Assembly: GCF_022682495.2 (NCBI RefSeq)
Contig: NC_071388.1
Span: 16,727,171-16,791,170 of the forward strand
Direction of reading: 5' to 3'
Source: Desmodus rotundus
Taxonomy: Eukaryota; Chordata; Mammalia; Chiroptera; Phyllostomidae
Length of the DNA stretch: 64,000 bases
The notes under the pieces are model-generated. The model worked only from the letters and a program-made list of their open reading frames with translations, searched no databases and was not told the DNA's origin. Numbering within the stretch: the first letter of the stretch is position 1; each line of letters opens with the position of its first letter. The position numbers and the translations under genes were made by a program. This document shows positions 46,357 to 58,329 of this stretch, piece after piece.

Positions 46357-46889
46357 TTTTTATTTTATGCTATTGTTCATGCTATTAAAATTGTCCCCAC
46401 TTTTCCCCCTTTTCCCACCTTCACTGGCCAGTTCCCTCAGGCAATCCCCCCGACATAAATGTCGTCCACATTTATGTGTTCTGCACACGTGCTAATCCCT
46501 TCACCTCCTTTCATCTACTGCCTCCCTCCCCTCCACCAGCTGCAGTCCATTCTATGTATCTATGCCTATGTTTCTATTTTGTTCGTTATTTTATTCTTTA
46601 GATTCCACATATCAGTGAAATCATATAGTATTTGTCTTTCACTGACTGGCCTATTTCACTTAGCATAATAGTTTCCAGGTCCATCCTTGCTATCCCAAAA
46701 GGAAAGAGTTCCTTCTTTTTTCCTACTGCATAGTATCCCACTTGTGAATGTACCACAGCGCTTTTATCCACTCATTTAGTGAAGGACACTTAGGCTGTTT
46801 CCAGATCTTGGCTATTGTAAATAATGCTGCTATGAATATAGGGGTGCTTATATTCTTTTGTAAAGTTGTTTTAGGATTCTCAGTTCTCT
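46357..46889 (-). mobile_element. L1 end (ORF2 C-terminus and 3'UTR), antisense
   Basis: The plus strand runs from an antisense tail (tttttattttatgctattgt) through the C-rich antisense 3'UTR. It continues with tttagattccacatatcagt, ctatttcacttagcataata and tggctattgtaaataatgct, up to taggattctcagttct. A probable worn target-site duplication flanks it: tccacatttc at 46347-46356 and tccatatttc at 46890-46899, 9 of 10 identical. The copy is 5'-truncated. Confidence 0.88.
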
Positions 46890-46971
46890 TCCATATTTCA
46901 AACCTCCTTTTTTTTATAGTCTCTCACTCTGCAACTCTTAAGAAATACTCAGTTTTGATTCTTTGGTGGTA

Positions 46972-47330
46972 TCTTACTGTATTCAGGTTGCTATAACAAA
47001 TCATATAGAATGGGTGGATTAAACAACAAATATTTATTCCTTAGAGCTCTGGATGCATAGAATTTCAAATCCATGTAATAGCAGATCTGGTATTTGGTGA
47101 GGGCCCTTTTTCTGGCTCATAGGTGGCTGCCTGCCTGTACATACTCACCTGGTGGAGAACAGGGAAAAAAAGTGAGCTCTCCAGTGTCTCTTCCTACAAG
47201 GACGCTAATCCCGTTAGGAGGGCTCCACTCTCAGGACCTAAATACCTACCCAGATCGTTGCCTCTTAGTACCATCACACTGGGGGTTAGGGTCTCAACAT
47301 ATATATTTTAAAGAGATACAAACATGCAAA
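46972..47330 (-). mobile_element. MLT1-type MaLR LTR, antisense
   Basis: It starts ttactgtattcaggttgcta and passes ggattaaacaacaaatattt, atttggtgagggcccttttt, tcttcctacaaggacgctaa and gtaccatcacactgggggtt, ending near agatacaaacatgcaaatag. That is the antisense layout of MLT1/MST-group LTRs. A 14-bp tandem tagtattcacatta at 47331-47358 sits exactly at the end. No internal region is attached, so it is a solo LTR. Confidence 0.8.
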
Positions 47331-47358
47331 TAGTATTCACATTATAGTATTCACATTA

Positions 47359-49049
47359 TAATCTATTACCACTAATCTTTTAGCAAAACACATTTGAGCT
47401 ATTATAAAGAAACACTTTTATCTTTTGGGGAGACTAGAAATTCTGGGAAAATCAATAGCCTTTTAGCCATGCTTGAATGAATTTTTGTAGTAAAAAAAAA
47501 ATTTTTTCCCAGTCTTGCCAAAAATGAATCATTATTTTACCCAATTTTCCAATATGTCTGATGCAGGATTGGGAATACTTATCATAATGAAGCAACTAAA
47601 TTAATATTTCATGTTATCAATAATGTTATACATAACATCATATATAAAGAAATGTATTGTCTATACTTTGAAGCACAAATTACTTTGATAAAAAATAAAA
47701 GTTATAAAAATAAATATAAATTTAAATTTAATTAATTCAACACATGAGAACATTTATATTAGCAATGAAAATATCTAGAAAGATAATACACTGTTATAGA
47801 TGAGTTAAGAGTAAAAAAAGTCTTGCAAAGAATGTGCACTCTTTGGAGGCTTTTCTTGGGGATTAAGGTAATGTGATTAGAACATTCTACATTCATATGG
47901 AACTAGATTTTAATGTGCATGCAATTCTCAAAGGGTTAATTCATTATTTTCCACTTGGACTAAGCATAGGCTAATTCTTTTATACTATAATTTACTAATG
48001 TTTTTATAAAGAAAGGTCTTTGTTTCATGGAAAAAATCAAGGAGTTGATGCCAGGATATTGATTATATATAAGAGAACTTCCTGCCATAATCCATACACA
48101 CTTTAAGGAAAATATAATGGATAAATTATAAGTTCTATAATGTTATAAAGGGAAGTTTTTCAACATTTCAAAGTTGATTCAAAAATCAATCTAAAACACA
48201 TTCACATCTAGCTGCAGCTTGCACTTACCTTGATTTAAGAAACATCACTCGCCTAAATTCTAGTAAGTCTGATTTATCATAAAATAAGAAAACAGTAAGA
48301 AAGGATGTAATAAATGAAAATCCAAGGTGTTAAACAAAAATACTGTGATTTCACATAAGGGGAAAAAGCTAAAACAACCTCAGGCAAATATCTAGGTTTC
48401 AGAACTTCTCATTTGTAACATAACAAATAAATTAATTTTACAGTGTTATTGTATCTATTGACCCGGGACGGATAAGACATTTTACAGGAGGAAATTTGCT
48501 TAACGGAAAAATCTATGACAATATTAACCACAGGTTGGCAATTGTGCAAGACTTAGTGGAGCTTTCACTCCGCAGTGAAAGCATACAAACATGAAACACA
48601 TCTAAACACAAATGAATTGATTTCCCTGAACCTGACGGTCTCTGCTATTTCTCATAAAATTGTGAAGAAAACAACAACCCAAGAAGAGTGACTATAATAG
48701 TTTCTTTCATATAATCCCAATGAGTTAATAATTATGTCTTAGAAGGAATGTGCAATACTTTATATATTTTTCACATCATATGCATTAAGCATATCCTAAT
48801 CGTAATATAGGGCACTGCGTTGTAAAATTCAATTAACTTTTGTTGCAGCACACTATAAAAAAATGCAATGACAAATTAAACTCTTTATACACTTTAGCAC
48901 ATGAAAATGCAGAGCACAGTAGTGGGTACATGTTATTCAAAATGTATATCAAAATTTAAAATGTATCTTTCTACCTAACGGTAAGGCCAGACATAAAGAC
49001 ACAATGGAGGGTACCTGTAATTCAAGTCAGTGTACTGTTATCAAGAACC
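47359..49049. other. AT-rich DNA, no recognised repeat
   Basis: Mostly AT-rich. The part 48460-48600 has several CpGs and includes a perfect hairpin (listed separately). It could be a conserved non-coding element, which the sequence alone cannot show. Confidence 0.5.
48561..48582. other. Perfect 9-bp hairpin with 4-nt loop
   Basis: gctttcact (48561-48569) pairs fully with agtgaaagc (48574-48582) across the loop CCGC. No known structured RNA or repeat was recognised around it, and no U-run follows. Confidence 0.85.
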
Positions 49050-49265
49050 CATTGTGGACTAGGCTCTTTGCTAAATCCTTTCAATACATATTGATCTTTA
49101 ATTCTCACTGTTATATGGAGTAAAATACATATGGTTTCCAATACAGATATAGAGGCTCAGGGAACTTTAAGTGGCATTGTGAAGATCACCTGTCAGATGA
49201 CAGAGCTAAAAAATCCATTCTAAAACTTATGACACCAAGTCCGGAACACAGTTTGCTGCAAATGG
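49050..49265 (-). mobile_element. MIR SINE, antisense
   Basis: The plus strand reads ttgtggactaggctctttgc, taattctcactgttatatgg, atagaggctcagggaacttt and tcagatgacagagctaaaaa. This is the antisense of most of the MIR consensus. Confidence 0.85.
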
Positions 49266-49714
49266 CACCCCTCACTCCACAAGCACCCACCATCATGGTC
49301 TTTAGGTACTTGGCCTATTTATGACTCTGCCACCAGCTGTGCCCATGGAAATTCACAGGTAAATAAATGTTCCACTCTGTTAATGAATGGAATCTATTTC
49401 AAAGCTTTGGTAAATTACTTATTTGGTTTTGTAGTCCTACTTAATGTCTAAGTGATATTAAAAAACATTTGCACTTATTCAGCACTTCCCAAAGAGCTTA
49501 AATAAGTGCCCATTTTCCCTAGATTCTCCCCAGCTTTTTTTCCGCACACCAGATTTTAACCGTCTGTAATCTTGTGATTACTTCTGTGTTCATATCTCAC
49601 ACTGATAATCTCCTTGGCAAAAGGCAAACACATTTGTCTAGCTCTAAATATGCCTCATTTTATTCCCCTCTGCTCTATCTTATACATGTTCCCATTGTTC
49701 TACTCACCTTTTAC
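49266..49714. other. No recognised feature
   Basis: Unassigned sequence between MIR and L2 relics. Confidence 0.5.
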
Positions 49715-49870
49715 TACTAAAATACACTTTAAACATGTCTCTCCCCTCAGCTTCAGAGGTCCTTGAGGACCAGGTTTATGGGCTTTTATAAATAGCTGAT
49801 TTCCGGCCCTTCACACTGAAAAAACACTATGTTTGATGGATCAATAAACTACTGTGGCTTATCTTATTTG
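49715..49870 (+). mobile_element. Probable L2 LINE 3' end
   Basis: The words cagaggtccttgaggaccag, tttatgggcttttataaata and tttgatggatcaataaacta follow the order of the L2 3' end (ctccttgaggg..., cagcacc..., caataaatg). It is a highly diverged, non-coding relic. Confidence 0.6.
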
Positions 49871-51014
49871 AAGCCTGACTATAATAGTTTAATGTGATAT
49901 GCAGACGTTAAATAAAATCTGGATGCTGTTGGTTGTAGAATGCAAATGGGACATTCTAGTGGGTTTGCCATCCTTGCCAATCATCTGTCACCCCAGCGAG
50001 TGCATCTTACCGTCCCACATAGGAAGTTGGGAGTGAAGGCCGCACAAGACCGTCTCTTCTCCGGTGGCCCTGTTGTTCTCATTGCCGCTGTTGTTCAAAA
50101 ACTAACTAAGCAAAATCAAAGCCAGACACATGATACATTCTTCTCTTTTACATTTGGAACTATTACTAAGTTTTATTAGAATTACATTTTATTGATTTTT
50201 TTGTAAGATACTTGAGTTGTGCATTTATGAAGAGGTGAACTCTCTTACTGAAAACATTCAATTTGATACACCATGCCCGATTTGCTTAACGTATTAGAGT
50301 TAAATTAAATAAACTACTGCGAGAATAAAATTATACAAGGATTAATGTATTTTTCCCTTTGAATCAGAATTTTTCCAAAGTTAAGTGTTTTCTTTTTTCT
50401 GTTCAACATGCTGACATGCAAATCGTGGGGTTTTTTCATATGGGGTTGATACCTTATGAGTTAATTTAATGTTGATCTTTCATGGTGTGTACTTCAGAAG
50501 TTCGGGAAGAATTTCAGGCCCTCTACAGAAATCATTATTTTATATTGAGTTATAATCTATGAATACATAATATGATATCCAGAATACATATTGAACCTAT
50601 ACTTTTACATTGGCTTATATTTTGGTTTTACTTAGATGGAAATGATTTCATTTTATTTTTATGATAGCATGAGGGTATTTTTAAATTAAATATCAATTTC
50701 ACATACAATTTTATTTTACCACATGATAAAAAATTTGGCCCCACAAAAACTTCATCTAACTTTGATTGTAGATTAATAATTGGACAAAAATAGTCATTTG
50801 GGCAATTGATGACATTCAAACACATTGTCAGAGACACTCATGCAACCGAGAGTGTATTCTAATACCCAAGGAGATCCAAGTGTCCATAGTGATACACCGA
50901 AGATCTTGTCCACCGGTTTCTAATGCCGTGTGGACTTTCAGCTGACGAACTGATCAGTCAGTCCTGCTAAACTTTTCTAGGTAGTAGGCCTCCCTTCCGG
51001 GAGATGTCAGTATG
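49871..51014. other. Unassigned; CpG-bearing patch 49930-50100
   Basis: The patch 49930-50100 is GC-richer with several CpGs and an open frame of 79 residues (49940-50179), but I recognise no domain and see no splice context. The rest is AT-rich. Confidence 0.45.
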
Positions 51015-51250
51015 ACGTGGTGGCTTGCTGTATGGGTTCTGATGCTAGAATTTCTGGGACTGAATCTCAGTAATTCTATTTGTCAGTAAAGACATTAAGA
51101 ACTTAACTCTTTTACTGCCTTGTTTTTTCAGCGTCCTTTCTATAAAATGAAACTCATATTGTACCTACCTCAAGAATCATTGAGAGTTTAAATAAAATAA
51201 TTCCCTTAAAGCACTGTAAGGAGTTCAAGGGCAGTAAGCACTCAAAGTGC
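51015..51250 (+). mobile_element. MIR SINE, near full length
   Basis: The tRNA-related head (gacgtggtggcttgctgtat), the mid part with tttctgggactgaatctcag, ttaagaacttaactctttta and tataaaatgaaactcatatt, and the end aaggagttcaagggcagtaa follow the full MIR order. Confidence 0.8.
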
Positions 51251-52289
51251 CTGGGTTAATACATAAAAAAGATTCTTGTCTGGCTTTCATTTACCTCTTC
51301 AGCCTAATGTTTGACAATACCCAACTGCCATTCTGTACTTCAGCCACAAGAAACTGCCTAAAGATCCCTAATTCAAAATGTGCTGAGGATTTAACTTGCC
51401 ATTAGTTTTGTAAATTCTTATCCTTGAAATTTCTCAGGGTGCTTTTGAGCTTCTAGTTTATTTAGCTCATCCATGCATTTGGTATTACACTGGATAAAAA
51501 GAGTTAAGATATACCTCTTCCCCTTAATATGCCCAATACAAAGTACAAAATGCAAGTATTTATTAAATGATTTGGAATGTAATTCAGGAATGATAAGAAA
51601 AGTATAGAAAATGTCTTATCCTATATCCTCATAATTTTCTTCTGAATATAGTACATGCTTACTTTCATTTGTCTTTGTTCTCATCAGTATCTGAACCTAA
51701 AATATCCTGTTAATCTCACTTTTGTTTCTATTTTTTGAAGGACAAGTTGGAATTCTTTCTTCAAAAGGATACTTCATGCATCCATCAATATTTTTTTTAT
51801 ATTCCAATAGCACTTATTATCTGAGCTTTTGAACTTCTCAATGATTCTTTAATTCATATTTTAATATTTCACCTATTAGGTTGGACACAAGTGAAGGAAC
51901 TATATTTTAAAGGTCTTTGTTATTTGCTCATCTAAGTAAAACTTAGTAATGTGACTTGTAGTAGGAAAATGCTTCAACTGGTAGTTTATTGATAATTGTT
52001 GTGATGTACAAATTATTTTATGGATAATCTTCATAAATTAGAAGCATGGTATGAACACCTGACACTACTGAGCAAAGGCCTTTGTTCTCCTAAGCATTTT
52101 GTAGCTTAGCACTGTTTTGGTGAAAAAAAATATATTTTGGTATTCTGATAGAAATTAATGTATTGAATTGTGAAACTGTAATTAATAATTTATATGACAC
52201 AACAGGGGGTCTTTTGAGATATAATTAATTGAAAGGTTTTGAGATGGAGAGGTTGACCTGGATTTTTCTGGTGGGCACTATATTATACT
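51251..52289. other. AT-rich DNA, no recognised feature
   Basis: No gene-like or repeat-like feature that I can name. Confidence 0.5.
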
Positions 52290-52445
52290 TACACATGTAA
52301 GAGAGAAGCCGAGGACGACTTTGCACACGGAGAAGTTAATGTAAAGATGGAGCATGGAGAGACTTGAAGACATTGACTTTGACAATTAGAGTGATGTAGC
52401 CAGAAACCAAGGAATTCCAGGAGGCACCAGGAAAGCTGGAATGAT
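52290..52445 (+). mobile_element. MLT1-like LTR fragment
   Basis: The words catgtaagagagaagccgag, aattagagtgatgtagccag and aaccaaggaattccaggagg resemble the middle of MLT1-type LTRs (acaggagaagg..., gattggagtgatgcagccac, aagccaaggaatgcc). Both ends are missing. Confidence 0.55.
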
Positions 52446-53132
52446 TATGTGAGTATTTTCTTTTAGTGATCACTTTCTATTTTAAGTTACTTGGGGGTAA
52501 GAACATTTTAATAATTTGCATTGGAAGCTTCAGTCATTAAAATCATGAAATAAAAAAATTACAAATTCTTAGAACACTGGATTCACAACATGTTAAAAGA
52601 TCAAACTTAAAACAAAGGGCACTAGAAAATATTCTTCAAATAAGTCAAGGAGTTAAATCAGCAGTGTATGTAGAAATGATGCTCTTTAAATGTTACTAAA
52701 TGCTTTTTAGTGATTGGGTTTTCCAAAAATGAAATTTAAGTAATAAAAAAAAACATTGTCAGTTCAAGCCCATATGCATAAATTTAGCTGCAATGATTCT
52801 AATCAAATCACAAATGGAAATTAAATTAAATCTATTTTGACTTACACCTGAGGTGTCTCAATTAGAACATTTCATCAAACTAATCAAGCTAATTTTCACC
52901 TAATGTTGTGAAGGTAATTGGTGCAAAGCAATAGAAAAACAAATTTTCAGTAGGCACTTTAATAGCTAATTTCTATTACTATATATTCAAAATCAATCAA
53001 AATGCATTATATCTATGCATATGTATATGCGTTAAACATATTACAATATCAAGCCATGATTCCCTGCTAGCTTGAGAAACAACCCAGCAACTCTCATTTT
53101 AATCAAATTTTAACAATCAATACTTCCTTTTT
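52446..53132. other. AT-rich DNA, no recognised feature
   Basis: No gene-like or repeat-like feature that I can name. Confidence 0.5.
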
Positions 53133-53149
53133 AAAAATAGAACCAATTA

Positions 53150-53349
53150 TTTTTATTTATTTATTTAAGTTATTTATTTTTTTATTTATATAGATTTTCT
53201 TTTTTGTTTTCAGGAACAACTACAAAGGACACATGGACAAAACCAAGGGGACTGTAGAATCAGGGGAGGGAGGTGGGGATGGCTGGGGTTGCGGGGAGAG
53301 GTGGAAGGAAAAGGCAGACAACTGTACTTGAACAACAACAAATTTAAAA
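53150..53349 (+). mobile_element. Short L1 tail insertion with T-rich 5' extension
   Basis: The right part (from 53205) is the sense L1 end: caggaacaactacaaaggac, acatggacaaaaccaagggg, the G-rich 3'UTR and gacaactgtacttgaacaac, then an A tail. The left part (53150-53204) is a T-rich tract of repeated ATTT units that is not L1 3'UTR. Perfect 17-bp target-site duplications (aaaaatagaaccaatta at 53133-53149 and 53350-53366) bracket both parts, so both came in together. The T-rich part may be an inverted A-rich sequence from twin priming or template switching, or later expansion. Confidence 0.85.
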
Positions 53350-53366
53350 AAAAATAGAACCAATTA

Positions 53367-54100
53367 AATAAGACACTCAAAGCTTTGAAAAAATTTTTTT
53401 CTCATTTGACTTTTCTATCAATAAATATTAATACATCTTGTAAGTCATGAAAGTTTTTCCCATTTCTTATCTTAAAAATAGGTAGAGGTAGTAGTTTCCT
53501 ATACTTTTTAAACATATGAAAAATTGACACATTAAATCTTTTCTTTTTAATTTAAATTTGAAAATCAATATTAAGTACATCCTGTTTAAATAGTCAAAAG
53601 ATACTTTATAAAAAGCTTCTTTCACATATATATTTAAATTCTTGAATCACCAGTTCCAACAAATTTTAATGTGTTTTTCTTATGCTACTTACTTATTTTT
53701 ATCAATTTAATGTATTTATTGTGGTTTCACTTGATTCCTAACTTTTTAATGCTATCTAGTGTCTACACCTTGTAAAAGAAGAAAGTATAGGCATCTTACA
53801 ATACCACTTACATAAAACGCCACAGGTACTGTCCTCTTTTTCTATCCTTCCAATAGCTTTATACTAGAAAGTTTATTTGAAACAGTAGTGTTATTATTAT
53901 TATTAAAGACATTGTTCCTGTCATTTTATTATATTTCCTAATTCGAAGTTATACAGTTTTCTCATGTACTCAATATTAATAATTTACTTGTTTTTTAGAT
54001 TTTCCTTGCATATAAACATTTGTTAATCTGAAAATTTCCATTAAGTTGTAAAATTGGAATGCTTCTTTCCTAGAAAAAAAAAAAAAAAACACTCACTAGT
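53367..54100. other. AT-rich DNA, no recognised feature
   Basis: An A run of 17 bases lies at 54074-54090, just before the SINE. Confidence 0.55.
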
Positions 54101-54310
54101 CCTGACTGCTGTGGCTGAATGGATTGAGTGCCAGCCTGTGAACCAAAGGGTTGCCAGTTTGATTCCCAGTCAGGGCACATGCCTGGGTTGCCAGACAGGT
54201 CTTCAGTAGGGGACACACAAGAGGCAAGCACACATTGATGTTTCTCTCTCTCTCTTTCTCTTTCCCTTCCCCTCTCTCTAAAAATAAATAAATAAAATCT
54301 TTATAAAAAA
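54101..54310 (+). mobile_element. VES-type tRNA-derived SINE
   Basis: The head cctgactgctgtggctgaat (A-box region) leads to agtttgattcccagtcaggg (B-box) and cacatgcctgggttgccaga, then a (CT)n tract and AAATAAATAAAATCTTT tail. Flanks share aaaaaacac and a later actagt with small indels, so the target-site duplication is unclear. The A-run upstream may be part of the target. It is inactive and non-coding. Confidence 0.93.
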
Positions 54311-57300
54311 CACACAAAATAATTTACTAGTTCTATGTTTCTTCTCAGTGACAACTCCCACGTACCTCTCCATTTTAGAACCATTGTGCTCTTCGTCCAC
54401 AGATCCCACAACTTTCTTCTCTTTTGCTTTCATTTGGTGAAGAATATTTTCACACAGCTTTTTAAAAATGGTTCTTGAGAGCTAAATTGCTGTGCTCTTA
54501 AATTTATTAAAAGTATTTTATTTACAAAAATGAATAGCTAATGTTAGATATAAAATTCTACATGGAAACTCATTTTAGTTTAGAATTCTAAAGTTTGTGG
54601 TAGTTTTCACTAATAATCTTAGGTTTCCATACTTCTTTTTCTGTTACTGTAATTTTCAGCTGAATTCATATCCAAGTAAGTACGTATATAGCTGTAGCAG
54701 CACTAATGGACTAAGAAAATTTCTGCCTCTGCATTCTCAGTTTTTGCTAACATATGCAAATAGGATCAGAAAAGAGCACACCCTCAACAGATATAAGAAA
54801 GGATCGAGAAAATGTCAATCAAAATATTAATGAAATAAGATAGATATAAATGTGATGCAGAAGACTGTACATGGGGCATATAACGAGTATCTTTGACTCT
54901 ATTCACAATAAAGAAATGTATTCTACTGCTCGTCAAACAAATTCTGTCGTCCCTGAAATAGACATCAAAGTTAATATAACCTGGTACCTACTTTTCTTTC
55001 TGGCCCCATCTCCCGACTCTGGGTGCATGTTTACCATTCCTTTTTCTCTTGGCCTCTTTTCAGTTCTTGACTCTATAATCCCATTTTGTACCTTTGAAAC
55101 TTAATTACACTTTATACCATTGAACAATTCTCTCTCATAGACACCACCAAGGTTGGTTTTGGTCTTGTTATAAAAGCCTTGATATTCATTTCTAAGCATT
55201 TTTATATACTTATTTACTTAAATTATAAAAATGAAAAATACTCAGTTCAGCGCCATCTTATCTTAGAGGAACTCTTTTTTTGTTCAATATTGTGTTCCCA
55301 CGGTTCTACAAAGTGCTGATACATTGCTGGGGCCAATAAAATTGACCTCCTAGATCCCTGATTTGTAACACACATACAAGCACACACGCACTATTTTACC
55401 GTACACTGGACCATTAAACTGAAGTATTGTCATTGGGATCCTATCAGTATGCAGTTTTTTAATATAAAAAGTGGTTTTTTTATATTTTTATTGTATAAAA
55501 GTGTTGCTATTATTTTAAAATCTATCTCTGCCTCACAGTAAAAGCACAGCAGGATTTATTGCCATTTGCTAATTTATTTGTATCTGTTTAAATACTCACT
55601 GTGCTTCAATAACAAATTAGCTTTGAATCTGATTTCCAGGAAGTGCCCTGAGGCTCTCAAAACCTGCTTTACTTAACAAGGTTTGTAGTTTCTAGAATCA
55701 ATCATAAGAGTAGTCAGGTGAACAGTAACAATGCAGAAAGCATGTAAAATTTTAAATTGTTGAGCAAAACCAACATAAGTCAGAATTTCTGGACCGTGAA
55801 GGTAGGGGTGCCTGTAGATCTTTCTTTCAGCTTCTGTTTTATATCTATGATGAATTATGTTTTTTTAAATAAAGTTTGCTCTGTTACTTAAAAAGTGCAA
55901 TTGATTCATTTAACCTAGAAGGCATAATTGCCTAAATTGAAAATTATCAAGTCAGATAAGTAGAAGTGATAATTAAATCTATTGAAGTTATTTTGCTGAA
56001 ACAGAGATATTCTATCTTTCAAATTGATGGAAGGAAAAACACAACATCTTAAAACATGAAAAATACTACTTTATTTGAATTGTATTGTACTAACAGAAGA
56101 AAAATAAATGAGTGAACATAGAATTATATTAAAACAATTATCTTGTTTTCCCACCAACATGCCAGCCATTCACAAATGATACTTATTTCCAAGCTACATT
56201 TTTGTGAATTCAGTGAGATACTATCTGCTATTAAACAAAATAAGTTTATTTAGAGATAATTGAATTAAAGAGAAGAAATTTAGAGATTATAATTTTTTTA
56301 GTTATTTTATTTAATAAGTACATACCTCATAATATAGGTTTTATTATTTGTTTTCTAAACAAGTAATTTCCTTCCTGATAAACTATATTTTATACTTAAA
56401 AATTGATGATACGTTTTGAACATAAGATGATTTAATTTGATTTCAGCAATTTCAACTTAATTTAAAACACTTTGATATATGTATGTTTATTTAGTAAAAT
56501 AAATATCTGGAATTTAAAATTTTTAGTAAATCTTAACATTTCAAAATAGTCCTTGTTAAATTAGAATAATAAATGTCTGGTAAGTATATTGAAATTTTTT
56601 ATCATAGATTTAATAGATATTTTAAGAAGTGATGAAGATGTTTATTTTGGCAAAAAACCTTGATTTATTTAAACTTCTTTAGTCAAGGTAGAGATATGTG
56701 GCTATAATTAATGAGATGATCTTATTGGCTTAATACTATGGTTATTTTTCTATTTTTATTCATATAAAATTCATTTAGTGACAAATATTCCTTACATCTT
56801 ATGGCTCTATCTTTCTTTATGACCTTGAAGTCGTAACCTCAAATAAAAGTAGGATTACATATGAGCATTTGTTCTGTGTGTGTGTGACTGGCTTGAAAAT
56901 GTTATTAACATATTCATGTAATGAGTTAGAACTCAATCACATGGCTACATTGAAAACAAGGAAATCTTGTATAACTTAAGTATGTATCTAGGAAGATGAA
57001 TAAGTGGCTACAGTGAGCAAATTGCAAATCTATGACAGAAACCCAGTTATTTATTTATGAAATTGTTTTTTCCCTCTATTAATATAACCTTGGTTTCAGA
57101 AAGTAGTGTGGTGTGCCAAAATAGACTGCTATCTCATTTGCCTGTGTAATGTATTATTTCCACAAACATGCATCTATTTTAAGCAAAATAATCATTAAAC
57201 ATATCACAACTTTATGCAAATAGCAAGACATACATTTTATTTTTCCTATTTCCTTTGAAAGATCTGTACATTATCAATAATACAATTTCTCATTTCTCTT

Positions 57301-57789
57301 TCTCCTTATTAATAAGGGACTGAACGTGACAATGAGAAGTTATGCTAGCTTTTAAGAAAACACAGGATAATTATGGTCAGCTTATAACTTTGATTAAATT
57401 TAATATAATTCAGTAGCATATTCCAATCAAGACTAAACTCTAGTTCATATCACTGGTGATTGTTCAATTGGTTATAATATTTTGTTAAAATAATTTTTGA
57501 ATCATTATCTTGATTTATAATTGCTTGATTCATATTTATATTAAGGTAACATAAATTGAAATAATACATGTTATCTGTGACACCTTATGAAGAAGCAATA
57601 TTTAGCTAAAAATACTGAATTTCGTTTTTTAGTGGATATGTAGTATAATAAATATGATTACAGTGAGAAATTATGAAGCTTATACCAAATTGGTGTGTAG
57701 GTTAAAGCTAAGTAGCTTTCTTCATGTCAGTATTAATGAATGAACATTTATCTAGTAACTATTAAGTACAAAATTACAGTAGTGAATCT
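54311..57789. other. No recognised gene; AT-rich sequence
   Basis: More than 3 kb without a nameable repeat or exon. The frames at 54597 and 54871 are open for 77 residues without recognisable domains. Confidence 0.55.
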
Positions 57790-57935
57790 GCGATCTTGTA
57801 CAAACCACTGAATTTCCCTGTCCCAAACCCAGTTCCTCATCTATAAATGTGGGTGCTTTTCATACCAACATAATAGATTTTTGTGAAGATTGAATTATTT
57901 AAGATTAACTACATAGAAATGTGCCAAATTCTAGT
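57790..57935 (+). mobile_element. MIR SINE fragment
   Basis: The order tcttgtacaaaccactgaat, cagttcctcatctataaatg, gtgggtgcttttcataccaa and tttttgtgaagattgaatta fits the MIR core to 3' end. A possible antisense MIR scrap follows at 57985-58080. Confidence 0.7.
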
Positions 57936-58329
57936 TGTTTATATGTGCATGTGTACCGTTAAAAAAATGTGTAAAATCCTAGAAATTTGCACTCCCTAAA
58001 TTGTGTTACAAATGAGGAAAATAAGCCTCAAAGAGTCCTTCAATAAGTCACTTACTTACCACTTCTTTAGCAAGAGAAAGAAAAGGTTTTATCAAATTGA
58101 ATTTTAATAACAAAACTAGGGTAAAGAAAATTATATGAAATGGATAATATATAAAATATGAGAGGCAACCTAACAAAATATTTATGCCTTTTTGATAGTA
58201 TAATATTTCAAGTTATATTTAAAGTGGTAAGTATTATTTTATTTCTGGATAATATTGAATGTTTTATACCTGCAGAAATTAAACTTATCAAAAAAGTTCA
58301 AAACTATGTGATAAGCATTTTTGGTGGTT

